In this document: piece after piece, positions 24,384 to 33,380 of the stretch
How the letters are laid out: each line of letters starts with the position of its first letter
Numbering within the stretch: the first letter of the stretch is position 1
Assembly: GCA_025360015.1 (NCBI GenBank)
Contig: JANYCZ010000068.1
Location: 62,001-126,000 of the forward strand
Reading direction: 5' to 3'
DNA: 64,000 nt
Source of the DNA: Verrucomicrobiota bacterium
GTDB taxonomy: Bacteria; Verrucomicrobiota; Verrucomicrobiia; Verrucomicrobiales; Verrucomicrobiaceae
Made by a program: the position numbers and the translations under genes
The notes under the pieces: generated by a model
Database searches by the model: none
What the model saw: the letters and a program-made list of their open reading frames with translations, nothing else
Told to the model about the DNA's origin: nothing

Positions 24384-26173
24384 TTCGCCCATTCTGGCGG
24401 CTCCGCCTCAAACGTCACGCGTTCCTTCGTCAAAGGATGGGTGAAGGCGATGCGCAGGGCATGCAGGCAAAGCGGCGGATCGCCCACGGCCATGGTCTGT
24501 GTCTCGCCGACTTCGCCATCGGCGAGGTACGCGGCGTCGCCAAGAATCGGAAAACCAAGATGCCAGAGATGGATGCGGATTTGATTCGTTCGTCCGGTGA
24601 GGGGGCGTGCCTCCAGGAGCGTCGTGCCATCGGCATCGCGTCGCAGCACGCGGAATTCGGTTCTGGCTTCTTGTCCTTCGGTATCAACGTTTCGCCCTCC
24701 CAGCTTGCCAGCTTCGCCACTGATAGGCGCGTCGCATACGAAGGCGCCCTGCTGTGGGTGCCCCTTCACGCGGGCAAGGTAGAGTTTTTCGACTTCGCCC
24801 CGCTCAAACTGAGGCTGCACCAAGCTGGCGAAGTGCCGTGTCTTGCACAGCACGGTCACACCCGTCGTGTTGGCATCCAGCCGGTGAACGCTGCGTGGCT
24901 TCAGCGGATGCCAGACAGTGTTGAGGATGAACTGCAGCGTGTTGCGATTGAACCTGCCGCCCACATGCACCGGCAGCGGCGCAGGTTTGTTGAGCACGAT
25001 GATCGCCTCATCTTCAAACAGCACGCGAATATCTGCATTCACATCCGGCTCACGCTGCGCTGGCTTCAGGTGCAGGTAGCGCTCTCCGGCGCGGACGATT
25101 TGATGTGCCGGGACGATGACCTGATCATCCGTCACGATGCGGCCTTCTTCACACACCGCGAGCCACTGCTCGCGCGGGATGTGAGGCATCACATGGCAGA
25201 GGCAGTCCAGAATGGTGGATTGATCGCAGGCTTCCGGCACATTCAGCGGCCGTGTTTGATCGTAAGGCACGCTGCCGGGCAGGGGCGTCACGGCTTCACG
25301 GAGTGCGGCATGGCGCTGCGCCAGATTCTCACGCTGCTGTTCCTCAGTTGTTTTGAAGCAATACGGACAGGACACATGCTCCACGTAGCGTGGATCGGCT
25401 TGCTCTTCAGACGTCAGCGGCGTTTGGCAGACAAAGCACTGCGAAGAGGCGGTCTCATGCAGGCCGGGATCGACCCCCACGCGTTGATCGAAGACAAAGC
25501 ATTCGCCCTCGTAATGCGCGCTGCCGCATTCCTCGAAGTACTTCAAAATGCCGCCCTCAAGCTGCCACACATGCTCAAAGCCCTCGCGCTCCATGAAGGG
25601 CGCGGCCTTCTCGCAGCGGATGCCGCCGGTGCAGAAAGACACGATCTGCGCCTGCTTCATCTCTGGCGGCAGCCGCCGCACCGCGTCGGGAAATTCGCGG
25701 AAGGAATCGACACCTGCGACGACAGCGCCCTTGAAGGTGCCGAGCTTCACTTCGTAGTCATTGCGTGTGTCATACAGAATGACCGGGCGCCCTTCATCCA
25801 GCCACTGCTTCAAGACCTTGGCCTCCAGACGTGGCGAGGTGTACTTCGCCGGTTCGATGCCCTCCACACCGAAGGCGATGATCTCTTGCTTGATGCGCAC
25901 CAGCATGCGGCGGAATGGTTGCTCCGCGCTCTCGCTGTATTTCGGCTTTAATCCGGCCAGGCCCGGAATGGCATGCAGCTCCGCGACCAAGGCATCCACA
26001 TTCTCCCGCACGCCGGCGACAAACATGTTGATGCCCTCTGTGCTGAGCAAGATCGTGCCCTTCAGCCCCCAGCCTTTGCAATGCTCCAGCAACTGGGCGC
26101 GCATGTCCTTCAATCCGGAAAGTTCGGCGAATTGATAGCAGGAGATGTTGGTGATCGTGGCGGCGGCTGGCAT
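24380..26173 (-). CDS. Fusion of tRNA uridine hydroxylase TrhO and RluA-type pseudouridine synthase
   Basis: A 597-residue two-enzyme fusion. Residues 1-275 form a TrhO/UPF0176 protein: an acylphosphatase-like N-domain (LKGTILLSTEGINMFVAG), a rhodanese domain with FCTGGIRCEKAAPFM (Cys181 and Cys187) and a Cys cluster (246, 249, 269, 272). TrhO makes 5-hydroxyuridine at tRNA position 34. Residues about 325-372 look S4-like, and 380-597 are RluA-type with catalytic Asp433 in SVHRLDANTTG and the RPLTGRTNQIRIHLWHLG end motif. Both halves keep their active-site residues. The start at 26173 matches the family N-terminus; the frame continues upstream without similarity. The RNA site of the second half is unknown. 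Confidence 0.9.
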   Translation of the reverse strand: MPAAATITNISCYQFAELSGLKDMRAQLLEHCKGWGLKGTILLSTEGINMFVAGVRENVDALVAELHAIPGLAGLKPKYSESAEQPFRRMLVRIKQEIIAFGVEGIEPAKYTSPRLEAKVLKQWLDEGRPVILYDTRNDYEVKLGTFKGAVVAGVDSFREFPDAVRRLPPEMKQAQIVSFCTGGIRCEKAAPFMEREGFEHVWQLEGGILKYFEECGSAHYEGECFVFDQRVGVDPGLHETASSQCFVCQTPLTSEEQADPRYVEHVSCPYCFKTTEEQQRENLAQRHAALREAVTPLPGSVPYDQTRPLNVPEACDQSTILDCLCHVMPHIPREQWLAVCEEGRIVTDDQVIVPAHQIVRAGERYLHLKPAQREPDVNADIRVLFEDEAIIVLNKPAPLPVHVGGRFNRNTLQFILNTVWHPLKPRSVHRLDANTTGVTVLCKTRHFASLVQPQFERGEVEKLYLARVKGHPQQGAFVCDAPISGEAGKLGGRNVDTEGQEARTEFRVLRRDADGTTLLEARPLTGRTNQIRIHLWHLGFPILGDAAYLADGEVGETQTMAVGDPPLCLHALRIAFTHPLTKERVTFEAEPPEWAK

Positions 26174-26234
26174 GGGGCAGTGGAAAAAGCACATGAACAG
26201 GCGGACGGCGAGTGCAAACAGCACTTGCAGCGCA

Positions 26235-26299
26235 GGAATGGAGTGCCGGGGCGCAATCGAGATCAAGCTTGCCATGGCGGGCCGTTCCCGCTCCATTCC
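26235..26299. repeat. 9-base inverted repeat before the beta-propeller gene
   Basis: GGAATGGAG (26235-26243) and CTCCATTCC (26291-26299) are perfect inverted repeats 47 bases apart. The second arm ends 4 bases before ATG 26304. In RNA they could pair and hide the start region. They also fall in the shared upstream region of the divergent fusion gene. Confidence 0.35.
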
Positions 26300-26303
26300 G
26301 GCC

Positions 26304-27479
26304 ATGAAACTCCCGTTCCTTTTCCTCGCTGTGGCCGCCACCCTGCACGCCGCTGACTGGCCCGTCTGGCGCGGGCCCAGCCGTGACGGCATTTCGAGTG
26401 AGAAACTGGCCGGCACGGCGGTCAAAAAAGTCTGGAGCGCGCAGATTGGCACCGGCTTTGCCTCCTTCACTGTGGCTGCAGGTCGAGTGTACACCACTGG
26501 CCATGCGGATAGCAAGGACACGGTCTTCTGCTTTGATGCCGCCACCGGCAAGGAGGTGTGGAAGCACGCTTACGCGGCCGATCTGGGTGACAAGTATTAC
26601 GAAGGCGGCACCTCGGCCACGCCGACGATTGAAGACGGCAAGGCCTATCATCTGAGCCGCTGGGGCGATCTGTTTTGTTTTGAGGCAGCCACCGGCAAGA
26701 TCGTCTGGCAGAAAAACATCCAGCAGGAAACCGAGGCGGATATTCCTGACTGGGGTTTTGCGGGGTCACCGCTGGTCGCGGGCAAGCTTCTCATTGTAAA
26801 CGTTGGCAAAGCCGGCGCTGCGGTTGAGAAGGCCACGGGGAAAACAGTGTGGACCAGCGACAAGGCCAGCTCCGGCTATTGCACGCCGTATCCGATCACG
26901 GTGAACGGCAAAGCGCAGGTGGTGCTGAGCTCAGGCCGTGCCTATAAGGGAGTCGATCCCAGCAATGGCAGTGTGCTGTGGGAGTACACTTGGTCCACCA
27001 GCTACGGCGTGAATGCAGCCGATCCCATTCTAAGCGGCACCCGGCTCTTCATCTCCTCCGGCTACAACAAAGGTTGCGCCCTGCTCGATCTCGCCTCCGC
27101 CGAGCCCAAAGAAGTCTGGCGCAGCCGGGTGATGAAAAATCAATTCAACTCCAGCGTGCTGATCGACGGCCATCTTTACGGCAGCGACGGCGATGAAGGC
27201 AAATCAGCAAGCCTGAAGTGCATCGACTTCGCCACCGGCACCGAAAAATGGAGCGAAGCCGATGTCGGCTTCTGTTCGCTCACGGCTGCGGATGGCAAAC
27301 TCATCCTCATGACCGCCAAGGGCGAACTCATCATTGCCAAAGCCACCCCGACTAAATTCGAGCCCATCTCACGCACCCCGGTGCTCACGGGCCGCTGCTG
27401 GACCGCCCCGGTGCTGGCCAACGGGCATATCTACGTGCGCAATGCCGTCGGCGACATGGTTTGTCTGGCTGCCCAGTAA
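26304..27479 (+). CDS. Secreted PQQ-like beta-propeller protein
   Basis: A 391-residue protein with a signal peptide (MKLPFLFLAVAATLHA); ATG 26304 is chosen for it, since the open frame extends upstream. The mature part starts ADWPVWRGPSRDGIS, the standard opening of PQQ-like propeller proteins abundant in Planctomycetes and Verrucomicrobia. Repeats of the form FDAATGKEVWKHAY, FEAATGKIVWQKN and IDFATGTEKWSEAD mark the blades. These proteins resemble BamB or quinoprotein dehydrogenases, but there are no dehydrogenase catalytic residues or haem motif here, so a scaffold or binding role is more likely. Confidence 0.85.
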   Translation: MKLPFLFLAVAATLHAADWPVWRGPSRDGISSEKLAGTAVKKVWSAQIGTGFASFTVAAGRVYTTGHADSKDTVFCFDAATGKEVWKHAYAADLGDKYYEGGTSATPTIEDGKAYHLSRWGDLFCFEAATGKIVWQKNIQQETEADIPDWGFAGSPLVAGKLLIVNVGKAGAAVEKATGKTVWTSDKASSGYCTPYPITVNGKAQVVLSSGRAYKGVDPSNGSVLWEYTWSTSYGVNAADPILSGTRLFISSGYNKGCALLDLASAEPKEVWRSRVMKNQFNSSVLIDGHLYGSDGDEGKSASLKCIDFATGTEKWSEADVGFCSLTAADGKLILMTAKGELIIAKATPTKFEPISRTPVLTGRCWTAPVLANGHIYVRNAVGDMVCLAAQ

Positions 27480-27565
27480 GCCTCCGCTGAGCATGCATTT
27501 TCTCAATGCAAGCTCACAAACGGTCGATTGGTCAGATTGAACGGACGGTTGGAATCTCCCCTCGC

Positions 27566-28234
27566 ATGAACACCCGCACCCACTCCTTCAAGCTCATCCC
27601 GCTCTGGCTCAAGCTTGCCTACACCGCCTTCATGGCGGTGTTGATTCCCGTTTACTGGTATCACTACGGTCCGACGAACTTCCTCTACTTCTGTGACATC
27701 GCGCTGCTGCTCACGCTTGTGGGGATATGGTTGGAAAGCCCATTGCTCATCTCGCTGCCTGCTGTGGGAATCCTGCTGCCGCAGGCGTTGTGGTGCCTGG
27801 ATTATGTGGTGCATCTTTGCGGCTTCAAAATGACGGGCATGACGGCTTACATGTTTGATGGCGGCAAGCCGCTGTTTCTGCGTGGCCTGTCGCTCTTCCA
27901 CGGCTGGCTGCCCTTCCTGCTGGCTTTTCTCGTGTTCAGGCTGGGCTACGACAAGCGCGCCCTCAAAGGCTGGACGGCCCTTGCTGCCGGCCTGTGCCTC
28001 GTGGCGTTCTTTTTTCTGCCGAAGGCCGGAGCGGTACTGACCGATCCCAATCTGCCACGCAATGTGGACTACGTTTTCGGCATGGACGATGCCCGCCCGC
28101 AGACATGGATGAGTCCAGAGCTTTATCTTGTCACATGGCTTGCGCTGCTCTTCTTCGTTGTCTTTGTGCCGACGCACTTCGTGCTGAAGAAACTCTGCCC
28201 CACGCCTGAACAAGCCGCCGCCAAACGCGCATGA
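27566..28234 (+). CDS. Integral membrane protein of unknown function
   Basis: A 222-residue protein. ATG 27566 (MNTRTHSFKLIPLWLKLAYT) is chosen as the first codon after the intergenic gap. About six hydrophobic segments are visible: roughly 12-32, 38-58, 62-82, 110-130, 140-158 and 185-207. The loop GKPLFLRGLSLFHGWLPFLL and the segment NFLYFCDIALLLTLVGIWLE are the most distinctive. I do not recognise the family, although the FCDIALLL helix faintly recalls the TIGR02206 protein at 15500. The stop overlaps the next start (ATGA), linking it to the MFS/glycosyltransferase operon. Confidence 0.75.
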   Translation: MNTRTHSFKLIPLWLKLAYTAFMAVLIPVYWYHYGPTNFLYFCDIALLLTLVGIWLESPLLISLPAVGILLPQALWCLDYVVHLCGFKMTGMTAYMFDGGKPLFLRGLSLFHGWLPFLLAFLVFRLGYDKRALKGWTALAAGLCLVAFFFLPKAGAVLTDPNLPRNVDYVFGMDDARPQTWMSPELYLVTWLALLFFVVFVPTHFVLKKLCPTPEQAAAKRA

Positions 28235-29508
28235 ACGACTCTTCCTCAACGACCACCGGATCCAACTGGCAGCGCGGCTTCTGGAGCCTGATGGGCACGC
28301 AGTTTCAGGGCGCTTTCTCCGACAATGTGCTCAAGTGGCTGGTCATCTATCTGGTGATCGCGCAGAAGCTGCCGGAGGATCAGCTCCAAGCGCTGGTGTC
28401 AGACTCGGGCATGTACTTTGCCATCCCGTTTTTGGTGCTCTCCATGCTGGGCGGCTGGATGGCGGATCGCTTCAGCAAACGGCGCGTGATGATCGGCGTG
28501 AAGACGATGGAGATCGGCATAATGATCTTCGCCACCTATGCGCTGGCCTCCGGCAGGATGGGGCTGCAGCTGGTGAGCATCTGCCTCATGGGCGTGCACA
28601 GCGCGTTCTTTGCGGCATCCAAATATGGCTCGCTGCCTGAGCTGGTGCCTCCCGCAAAACTCTCTTGGGCCAATGGCGTGATCGAGATGCTCACCTTCCT
28701 GGCCGCTATCTTTGGCACGCTGGCCGCAGCATGGCTGGCGGAGAGCTTTGCAGGCAAACCGGCTTGGTCAGGCGGCATCCTCCTGGCTCTGGCCATGATT
28801 GGCTGGTTCATGAGCCTGGGCATCACACGCGTTCCTGCCGCGAGCCCGAACAAGCCGCTGCATCTTAACTTCCTCGGCGATCTATGGCGCGAGTTTAAAT
28901 GGATGCGCACGGACCGCGATCTGTGGCGCGCGAATCTAGGCAACACTGGCTTCTTTTTCATCGCCGTGCTCATCCAGATGAATCTGGTGCTCTATGCGGA
29001 GCAGGTGCTGCACATCAAGCCGATGGAAAACAGCGCGCTGCAGGTCGCGCTCGCCGTCGGCATGGCGGCAGGCAGCTTGCTGGCGGGTAAATTAAGCGGA
29101 GATCACGTGGAGTATGGTCTCATCCCGCTCGGTGCCTTCCTCATGGCCGCGATGGGCTTTGCGCTAGGGCTGACTGACATTTCCAGAACGGCATTCACCG
29201 TCTGCCTCACGCTGCTGGGCATCGGTGGCGGCATGTTCATCGTGCCACTGGCAGCCGTGCTGCAGCACCAGCCGCCGGCAGATCGCAAAGGCTCAGTGCA
29301 GGGCGCTGCCTCATGGCTGTCATGGGTGGGCATCAGCGCCGCCGCTTTGCTGCAAAAGGAACTGAACACCCGCCTGGGCTGGACGCCGGGGGACATCTTT
29401 TGGTTCTGCGGAGCCAGTGCGGTGGTCGGTGGCGTCTATGTGACGATGTCACGGCCGCAGGCTTTGCCAGCATTGCTCAAACGCTGGTCCCAAGGCAACC
29501 ATGGCTAA
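28231..29508 (+). CDS. MFS transporter (LplT-like)
   Basis: A 425-residue major facilitator whose ATG overlaps the previous stop by 4 bases. Twelve hydrophobic segments are visible. The N-terminus GFWSLMGTQFQGAFSDNVLK matches the LplT lysophospholipid transporter subgroup, in which the conserved NDN motif starts helix 1. GGWMADRFSKRRVMIGVKTM is the motif A loop. LplT members flip lysophospholipids inward and often sit beside acyltransferases, but here the neighbours are three glycosyltransferases, so a lipid-linked cargo is a guess. The stop overlaps the first glycosyltransferase ATG by 8 bases. Confidence 0.85.
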   Translation: MNDSSSTTTGSNWQRGFWSLMGTQFQGAFSDNVLKWLVIYLVIAQKLPEDQLQALVSDSGMYFAIPFLVLSMLGGWMADRFSKRRVMIGVKTMEIGIMIFATYALASGRMGLQLVSICLMGVHSAFFAASKYGSLPELVPPAKLSWANGVIEMLTFLAAIFGTLAAAWLAESFAGKPAWSGGILLALAMIGWFMSLGITRVPAASPNKPLHLNFLGDLWREFKWMRTDRDLWRANLGNTGFFFIAVLIQMNLVLYAEQVLHIKPMENSALQVALAVGMAAGSLLAGKLSGDHVEYGLIPLGAFLMAAMGFALGLTDISRTAFTVCLTLLGIGGGMFIVPLAAVLQHQPPADRKGSVQGAASWLSWVGISAAALLQKELNTRLGWTPGDIFWFCGASAVVGGVYVTMSRPQALPALLKRWSQGNHG

Positions 29509-30757
29509 CATCCTTCTGCTTCCCTTCGGCAGCGCCGGCGATGTGTTTCCCTTCATCTGGTTGGGAAGGCAGCTCATAGCACGTGGGCATCGCGTGAGAA
29601 TGATCACCTCATGTCTGTTTGAAGAACAGGCGCGCAAGGTCGGCATCGAGTTCATTTCCTTGGGCAGCAAGGACGAGTTCGAGGCCATGATCCGCGACCC
29701 GCGCATTTGGAGGTCCGGCATCGGCACAAAGGTGGTGTTTGAATTCGCTGCGCAATCCGTGGAGCCCTATCTCGCAGCCATCGAAAGCTGTGGGAAGGTC
29801 GATCTGATGCTGGCTCCTGTCACTGCTTTCGCCGGGCGGCTTGCTCGTGAAAAACATGGCATCCCGCTCATCACCGTGCACCTGCAGCCCGCCGTCTTTG
29901 TGAGTGCCTACGAGACGTCGTTGCTGCATCCAGTCATACGCTTCTTCAACAAGTTGCCGGTGTGGTTTAAAAAGCGGATCCTCGCACTGCCGAATCCCGT
30001 CGATCTTTTCGCGCTGCCCAAAGTCCGCCGCATCTGTGAAGCGAATAGCGTCAAACCGCCGCGTAGCCTATGGCGCGAGTGGTGGGACTCACCCGATGGC
30101 GTGATCGCCTTGTTTCCCGCATGGTTTGCGCAGCCGCAGCCAGACTGGCCGCCGAATTTGCTGCAATGGACTTTCCCTCTCGAAGATCTCGCGAGCGAGC
30201 AGACGCTGCAGCCGGAGTTGCAGTCGTTTCTCGCGAACGGCGAGCGTCCGGTCGTCTTCACCCCAGGCAGTGCGAATGTGCAGGCATCACGTTTCTTTGC
30301 GGTCGCTGTAGAAGCCGTGCAGCGCATCGGCTGCCGTGCGGTCTTGGTCACGCGTGAGCTGAAACAGGTGCCGCAGAATCTGCCTGCGAGTATTCTGACC
30401 GTCGATTACGCGCCGTTCAGCACGCTCTTAAAGCATGCGGCCGTGTTTGTGCATCATGGCGGCATTGGCACCCTGTCACAGGGCTTTGCCGCCGGTGTGC
30501 CGCAGCTCATCATGGCGATGGCCCACGACCAGCCCGACAACGCGGACCGCTTGGAACGGCTCGGCGCTGGCACCGGTCTCAGCGTGCGGCAGTTCAAACC
30601 AGAGAGAGTGGCACATGAGTTGAAACTGCTGCTGGATGGTGGTGCGATTTGTCAGACTGCGCTGGCATGTGCGGCAAAAATGCGGCAGGAGAAAGGCCCT
30701 TCGGCATTGTTGTCCTGGATTGAAACCCGCATTGCGCGCCCTCCTATTCCTGCATGA
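29501..30757 (+). CDS. UGT-like glycosyltransferase, copy 1 of 3
   Basis: A 418-residue GT-B enzyme of the GT1/GT28 type. ATG 29501 lies 8 bases inside the MFS gene. The N-terminal acceptor domain starts NILLLPFGSAGDVFPFIWLG, with the Gly-rich loop seen in RhlB- and UGT-like enzymes. The donor-binding domain carries FVHHGGIGTLSQGFAAGVPQ followed by HDQPDNADR, the family sugar-nucleotide site. No signal peptide or membrane helix. It shares the whole plan with the next two genes, including DLFALPKVRRICE and SPDGVIALFPAWFAQPQPDW segments. The acceptor is unknown; lipids, carotenoids and macrolides are typical for the family. Confidence 0.9.
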   Translation: MANILLLPFGSAGDVFPFIWLGRQLIARGHRVRMITSCLFEEQARKVGIEFISLGSKDEFEAMIRDPRIWRSGIGTKVVFEFAAQSVEPYLAAIESCGKVDLMLAPVTAFAGRLAREKHGIPLITVHLQPAVFVSAYETSLLHPVIRFFNKLPVWFKKRILALPNPVDLFALPKVRRICEANSVKPPRSLWREWWDSPDGVIALFPAWFAQPQPDWPPNLLQWTFPLEDLASEQTLQPELQSFLANGERPVVFTPGSANVQASRFFAVAVEAVQRIGCRAVLVTRELKQVPQNLPASILTVDYAPFSTLLKHAAVFVHHGGIGTLSQGFAAGVPQLIMAMAHDQPDNADRLERLGAGTGLSVRQFKPERVAHELKLLLDGGAICQTALACAAKMRQEKGPSALLSWIETRIARPPIPA

Positions 30758-32022
30758 GCCACGTTCTGCTGCTTCCCTATGGAACCTCGGGCAGCACCTA
30801 TCCATTCATCTGGCTGGGCCGCCAGTTGATGGCACGAGGAGATCGCGTGACGCTGGTCACCGCGCCGAGGTATGAGTCAATCGCCAGACAGGCAGGATTG
30901 AATTTTGTGGCCACGGGCGGCGATGAACTGGAGCAAATGCTGCAAGCCCCGAGTCTCTGGAAGCTGGGACTCGGGCTGATCACTGCCTATAAGCATGGCG
31001 GTCGTGCGGCCAAGGACTACGTGGCGGCTGCGGAAGCGGCCATTGCACAACACGGACCCGCCGATCTGCTGCTGGCACCGATGATCTGCTTTGGGGCGCG
31101 GGTGTTGCGTGAGAAGCTGAGGATCCCGCTGGTGACGGTGCATCTCTACCCGATGATGATCATCAAGGCGCATCTGCCTCCCGTCGTCATTCCGCCGTTC
31201 CTTTGGCTGCGCCGGCTTCCGCTGCTGTTGCGTCAGTTCATTCTGTGGTTCCCCAATCCGCTGGATCTTTTCGCCTATCCGGCAGTGAGGCGCTGCTGCG
31301 CCAAGCATGGCGTCAGACCGCGCAGCCTGTGGAAGCGCTGGTGGGACTCTCCCGATGGCGTACTGACCCTGTTTCCTGACTGGTTTGCGCCGCCGCAACC
31401 AGACTGGTCGAAGAATCTGCTGCAGTGGGACTTTCCACTCGAAGACATGGCGGCAGAACGGCCGCTGGACGACGCCCTGGCCAAATTTCTGGCTGAAGGA
31501 GAGAAGCCGGTGCTCTTCACCGCAGGGACCGGGCACTTTCATGCCGAAGCTTTTTTTGCGACGGCTGCAAAGCTGGTCAAGGAGCTGGGATGTCGCGCCG
31601 TTTTCATCACACCAAAGACAGACCAAGTGCCCAGCGATCTGCCCGCAGGGGTTTTCGTTTCGGCTTATGCGCCCTTCAGCCAGCTCCTGCCACGAGCATG
31701 TGCGTTTGTTCATCACGGTGGCATCGGCACGACCTCGCAGTGTCTCGCGGCAGGACTGCCTCAGCTCGTAGTTCCCATGTCGCTGGATCAGCCGGACAAC
31801 GCGGATCGCGTGAAGCGTTTAGGCGTGGGCTTGAGTCTCAGCCAAGGACAGTTCACGGTCGAACGTGCGCTCCCTCTGCTGCGGCGCTGCTTGGAGGATG
31901 AAACTCTTCGGGAGAAGGCCGGCGCCTATGTCAGGCGAATGCGCGAGCAGCGTTCCCCGGACGAGTTGATGGCGTGGCTGGAGAAACGCATGCACGGCAT
32001 GGAGGCTGCGAAATCCACATGA
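30754..32022 (+). CDS. UGT-like glycosyltransferase, copy 2 of 3
   Basis: A 422-residue paralogue of its neighbours, with ATG overlapping the previous stop as ATGA. It starts SHVLLLPYGTSGSTYPFIWL. The donor site is FVHHGGIGTTSQCLAAGLPQ with LDQPDNADR. The linker segments DLFAYPAVRRCCAKHGVRP and SPDGVLTLFPDWFAPPQPDW align with the other copies. Codon use and GC look like the neighbours, so duplication in place is more likely than separate acquisition. It probably adds a second sugar to the same acceptor, or uses another donor; the sequence cannot tell which. Confidence 0.9.
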   Translation: MSHVLLLPYGTSGSTYPFIWLGRQLMARGDRVTLVTAPRYESIARQAGLNFVATGGDELEQMLQAPSLWKLGLGLITAYKHGGRAAKDYVAAAEAAIAQHGPADLLLAPMICFGARVLREKLRIPLVTVHLYPMMIIKAHLPPVVIPPFLWLRRLPLLLRQFILWFPNPLDLFAYPAVRRCCAKHGVRPRSLWKRWWDSPDGVLTLFPDWFAPPQPDWSKNLLQWDFPLEDMAAERPLDDALAKFLAEGEKPVLFTAGTGHFHAEAFFATAAKLVKELGCRAVFITPKTDQVPSDLPAGVFVSAYAPFSQLLPRACAFVHHGGIGTTSQCLAAGLPQLVVPMSLDQPDNADRVKRLGVGLSLSQGQFTVERALPLLRRCLEDETLREKAGAYVRRMREQRSPDELMAWLEKRMHGMEAAKST

Positions 32023-33266
32023 GCCGCATCGTCCTTCTGCCGCACGGCACGACAGGTGATGTGCTGCCTCTGATCTGGATCGGGCGGCAAATGCGGGCGC
32101 GGGGGCATAGCGTGCTGCTCGTCTGGCTGGAAACGTATCGCGAAGCCGCGTTGAAGGCTGGATTGGAGTTCGCGCCGCTGAAGAATGACGGCTACGAGGA
32201 ACTGGTGCGCAATCCAGCTTTCTGGCGGCCGCATCAAAGCCTGAAGCTGACCTATGCTTATGCCGGAAGCTGCGTTCCAAAATACGTGGAGGCCGTCATG
32301 GATGACGTCAGCCGAAATGGCAGGCCGGATCTGCTGATGGCACCGATCATGAACTTTGCCGCGCCGCTGCTGCGGGCCAAACTGGGCACGCCGCTCATCT
32401 CCACGCATCTGAGCACGCTGCAGTTTGTGAGCGCGCATGCGGTGCCGCTGAGTGTGCCGTTCGCGCGACTGCTGCGGCTGCTGCCGGTATCAGTGCGACG
32501 TTTTTTTCTGACATATGTCGCTCCTTACGATCATTTGGCGCTCCCTCATGTCCGCCAGTGCTGTGCTGAGCAAGGCGTCAAACCGCCCCGTCGATTGCGC
32601 GACTGGTGGCACTCGCCGGATGGTTCCCTGGCCTTGTTCCCCGAATGGTTTGCCCCTCCGCAGCCGGACTGGCCGCGGAACACCTTTCAGTGGGACTTCC
32701 CGCTGGAAGACCTGGCCGATGCAAGACCGCTGGAGCCGGACCTGTCCGCGTTTCTCTCCGCTGGCGACAAGCCTGTCGTCTTCACGCTGGGCAGCCATCA
32801 TCTGCATTCGCGCCGCTACTTTGAAATGGCTGCGGAACTCACGGCCCGTCTCGGCTGCCGGGCGGTGTTCGCGACACGCGATGCACTTCAGGTTCCAACA
32901 GGCCTGCCCCCGTCTGTCTTCGTGACAACCTACGCGCCATTCAGCGCTCTGCTGCCACACGCGGCGGCGTTCGTGCATCATGGCGGGATGGGAACGCTCT
33001 CGCAGTGTTTCATGGCGGGAATTCCACAGCTCATCACGCCGATGGCGTATGACCAGCCAGACAATGCTGCCCATGTGGAGCGGCTCGGTGCCGGTCTGAC
33101 GCTGAACTTTGACCAGTTCACCGTCGAACGAGCCCTGCCGCTGCTGCGACGCTGCCTGGAGCAAAACTCCCTGCGCCATCAGGCCGGAGAATGTGCCCGC
33201 CGGATGCGTCACGGGCCATCCGCCGAACATCTCGTCGCATGGCTGGAGGCGCGAATGACCGCATGA
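32019..33266 (+). CDS. UGT-like glycosyltransferase, copy 3 of 3
   Basis: A 415-residue paralogue. The start is ATG 32019 (MSRIVLLPHGTTGDVLPLIW), which overlaps the previous TGA as ATGA; the open frame runs 15 codons further in but inside copy 2. The donor site is FVHHGGMGTLSQCFMAGIPQ with YDQPDNAAHVERLGAG. The linker reads DHLALPHVRQCCAEQG and SPDGSLALFPEWFAPPQPDW. The three copies keep the same length and motif order, so all are probably active. It is the last gene of the five-gene overlapping run from 27566. Confidence 0.9.
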   Translation: MSRIVLLPHGTTGDVLPLIWIGRQMRARGHSVLLVWLETYREAALKAGLEFAPLKNDGYEELVRNPAFWRPHQSLKLTYAYAGSCVPKYVEAVMDDVSRNGRPDLLMAPIMNFAAPLLRAKLGTPLISTHLSTLQFVSAHAVPLSVPFARLLRLLPVSVRRFFLTYVAPYDHLALPHVRQCCAEQGVKPPRRLRDWWHSPDGSLALFPEWFAPPQPDWPRNTFQWDFPLEDLADARPLEPDLSAFLSAGDKPVVFTLGSHHLHSRRYFEMAAELTARLGCRAVFATRDALQVPTGLPPSVFVTTYAPFSALLPHAAAFVHHGGMGTLSQCFMAGIPQLITPMAYDQPDNAAHVERLGAGLTLNFDQFTVERALPLLRRCLEQNSLRHQAGECARRMRHGPSAEHLVAWLEARMTA

Positions 33267-33380
33267 AGCAAATTTTCCTGCTGTTCCCACGGTTCCTCAT
33301 CAAAGATGCCCCTCTGGCTGGCGCAAAGATGCTTTAAATAACACCTTGATTTGAGGCCAAGGTGTCGGCGTAATTCCAGC

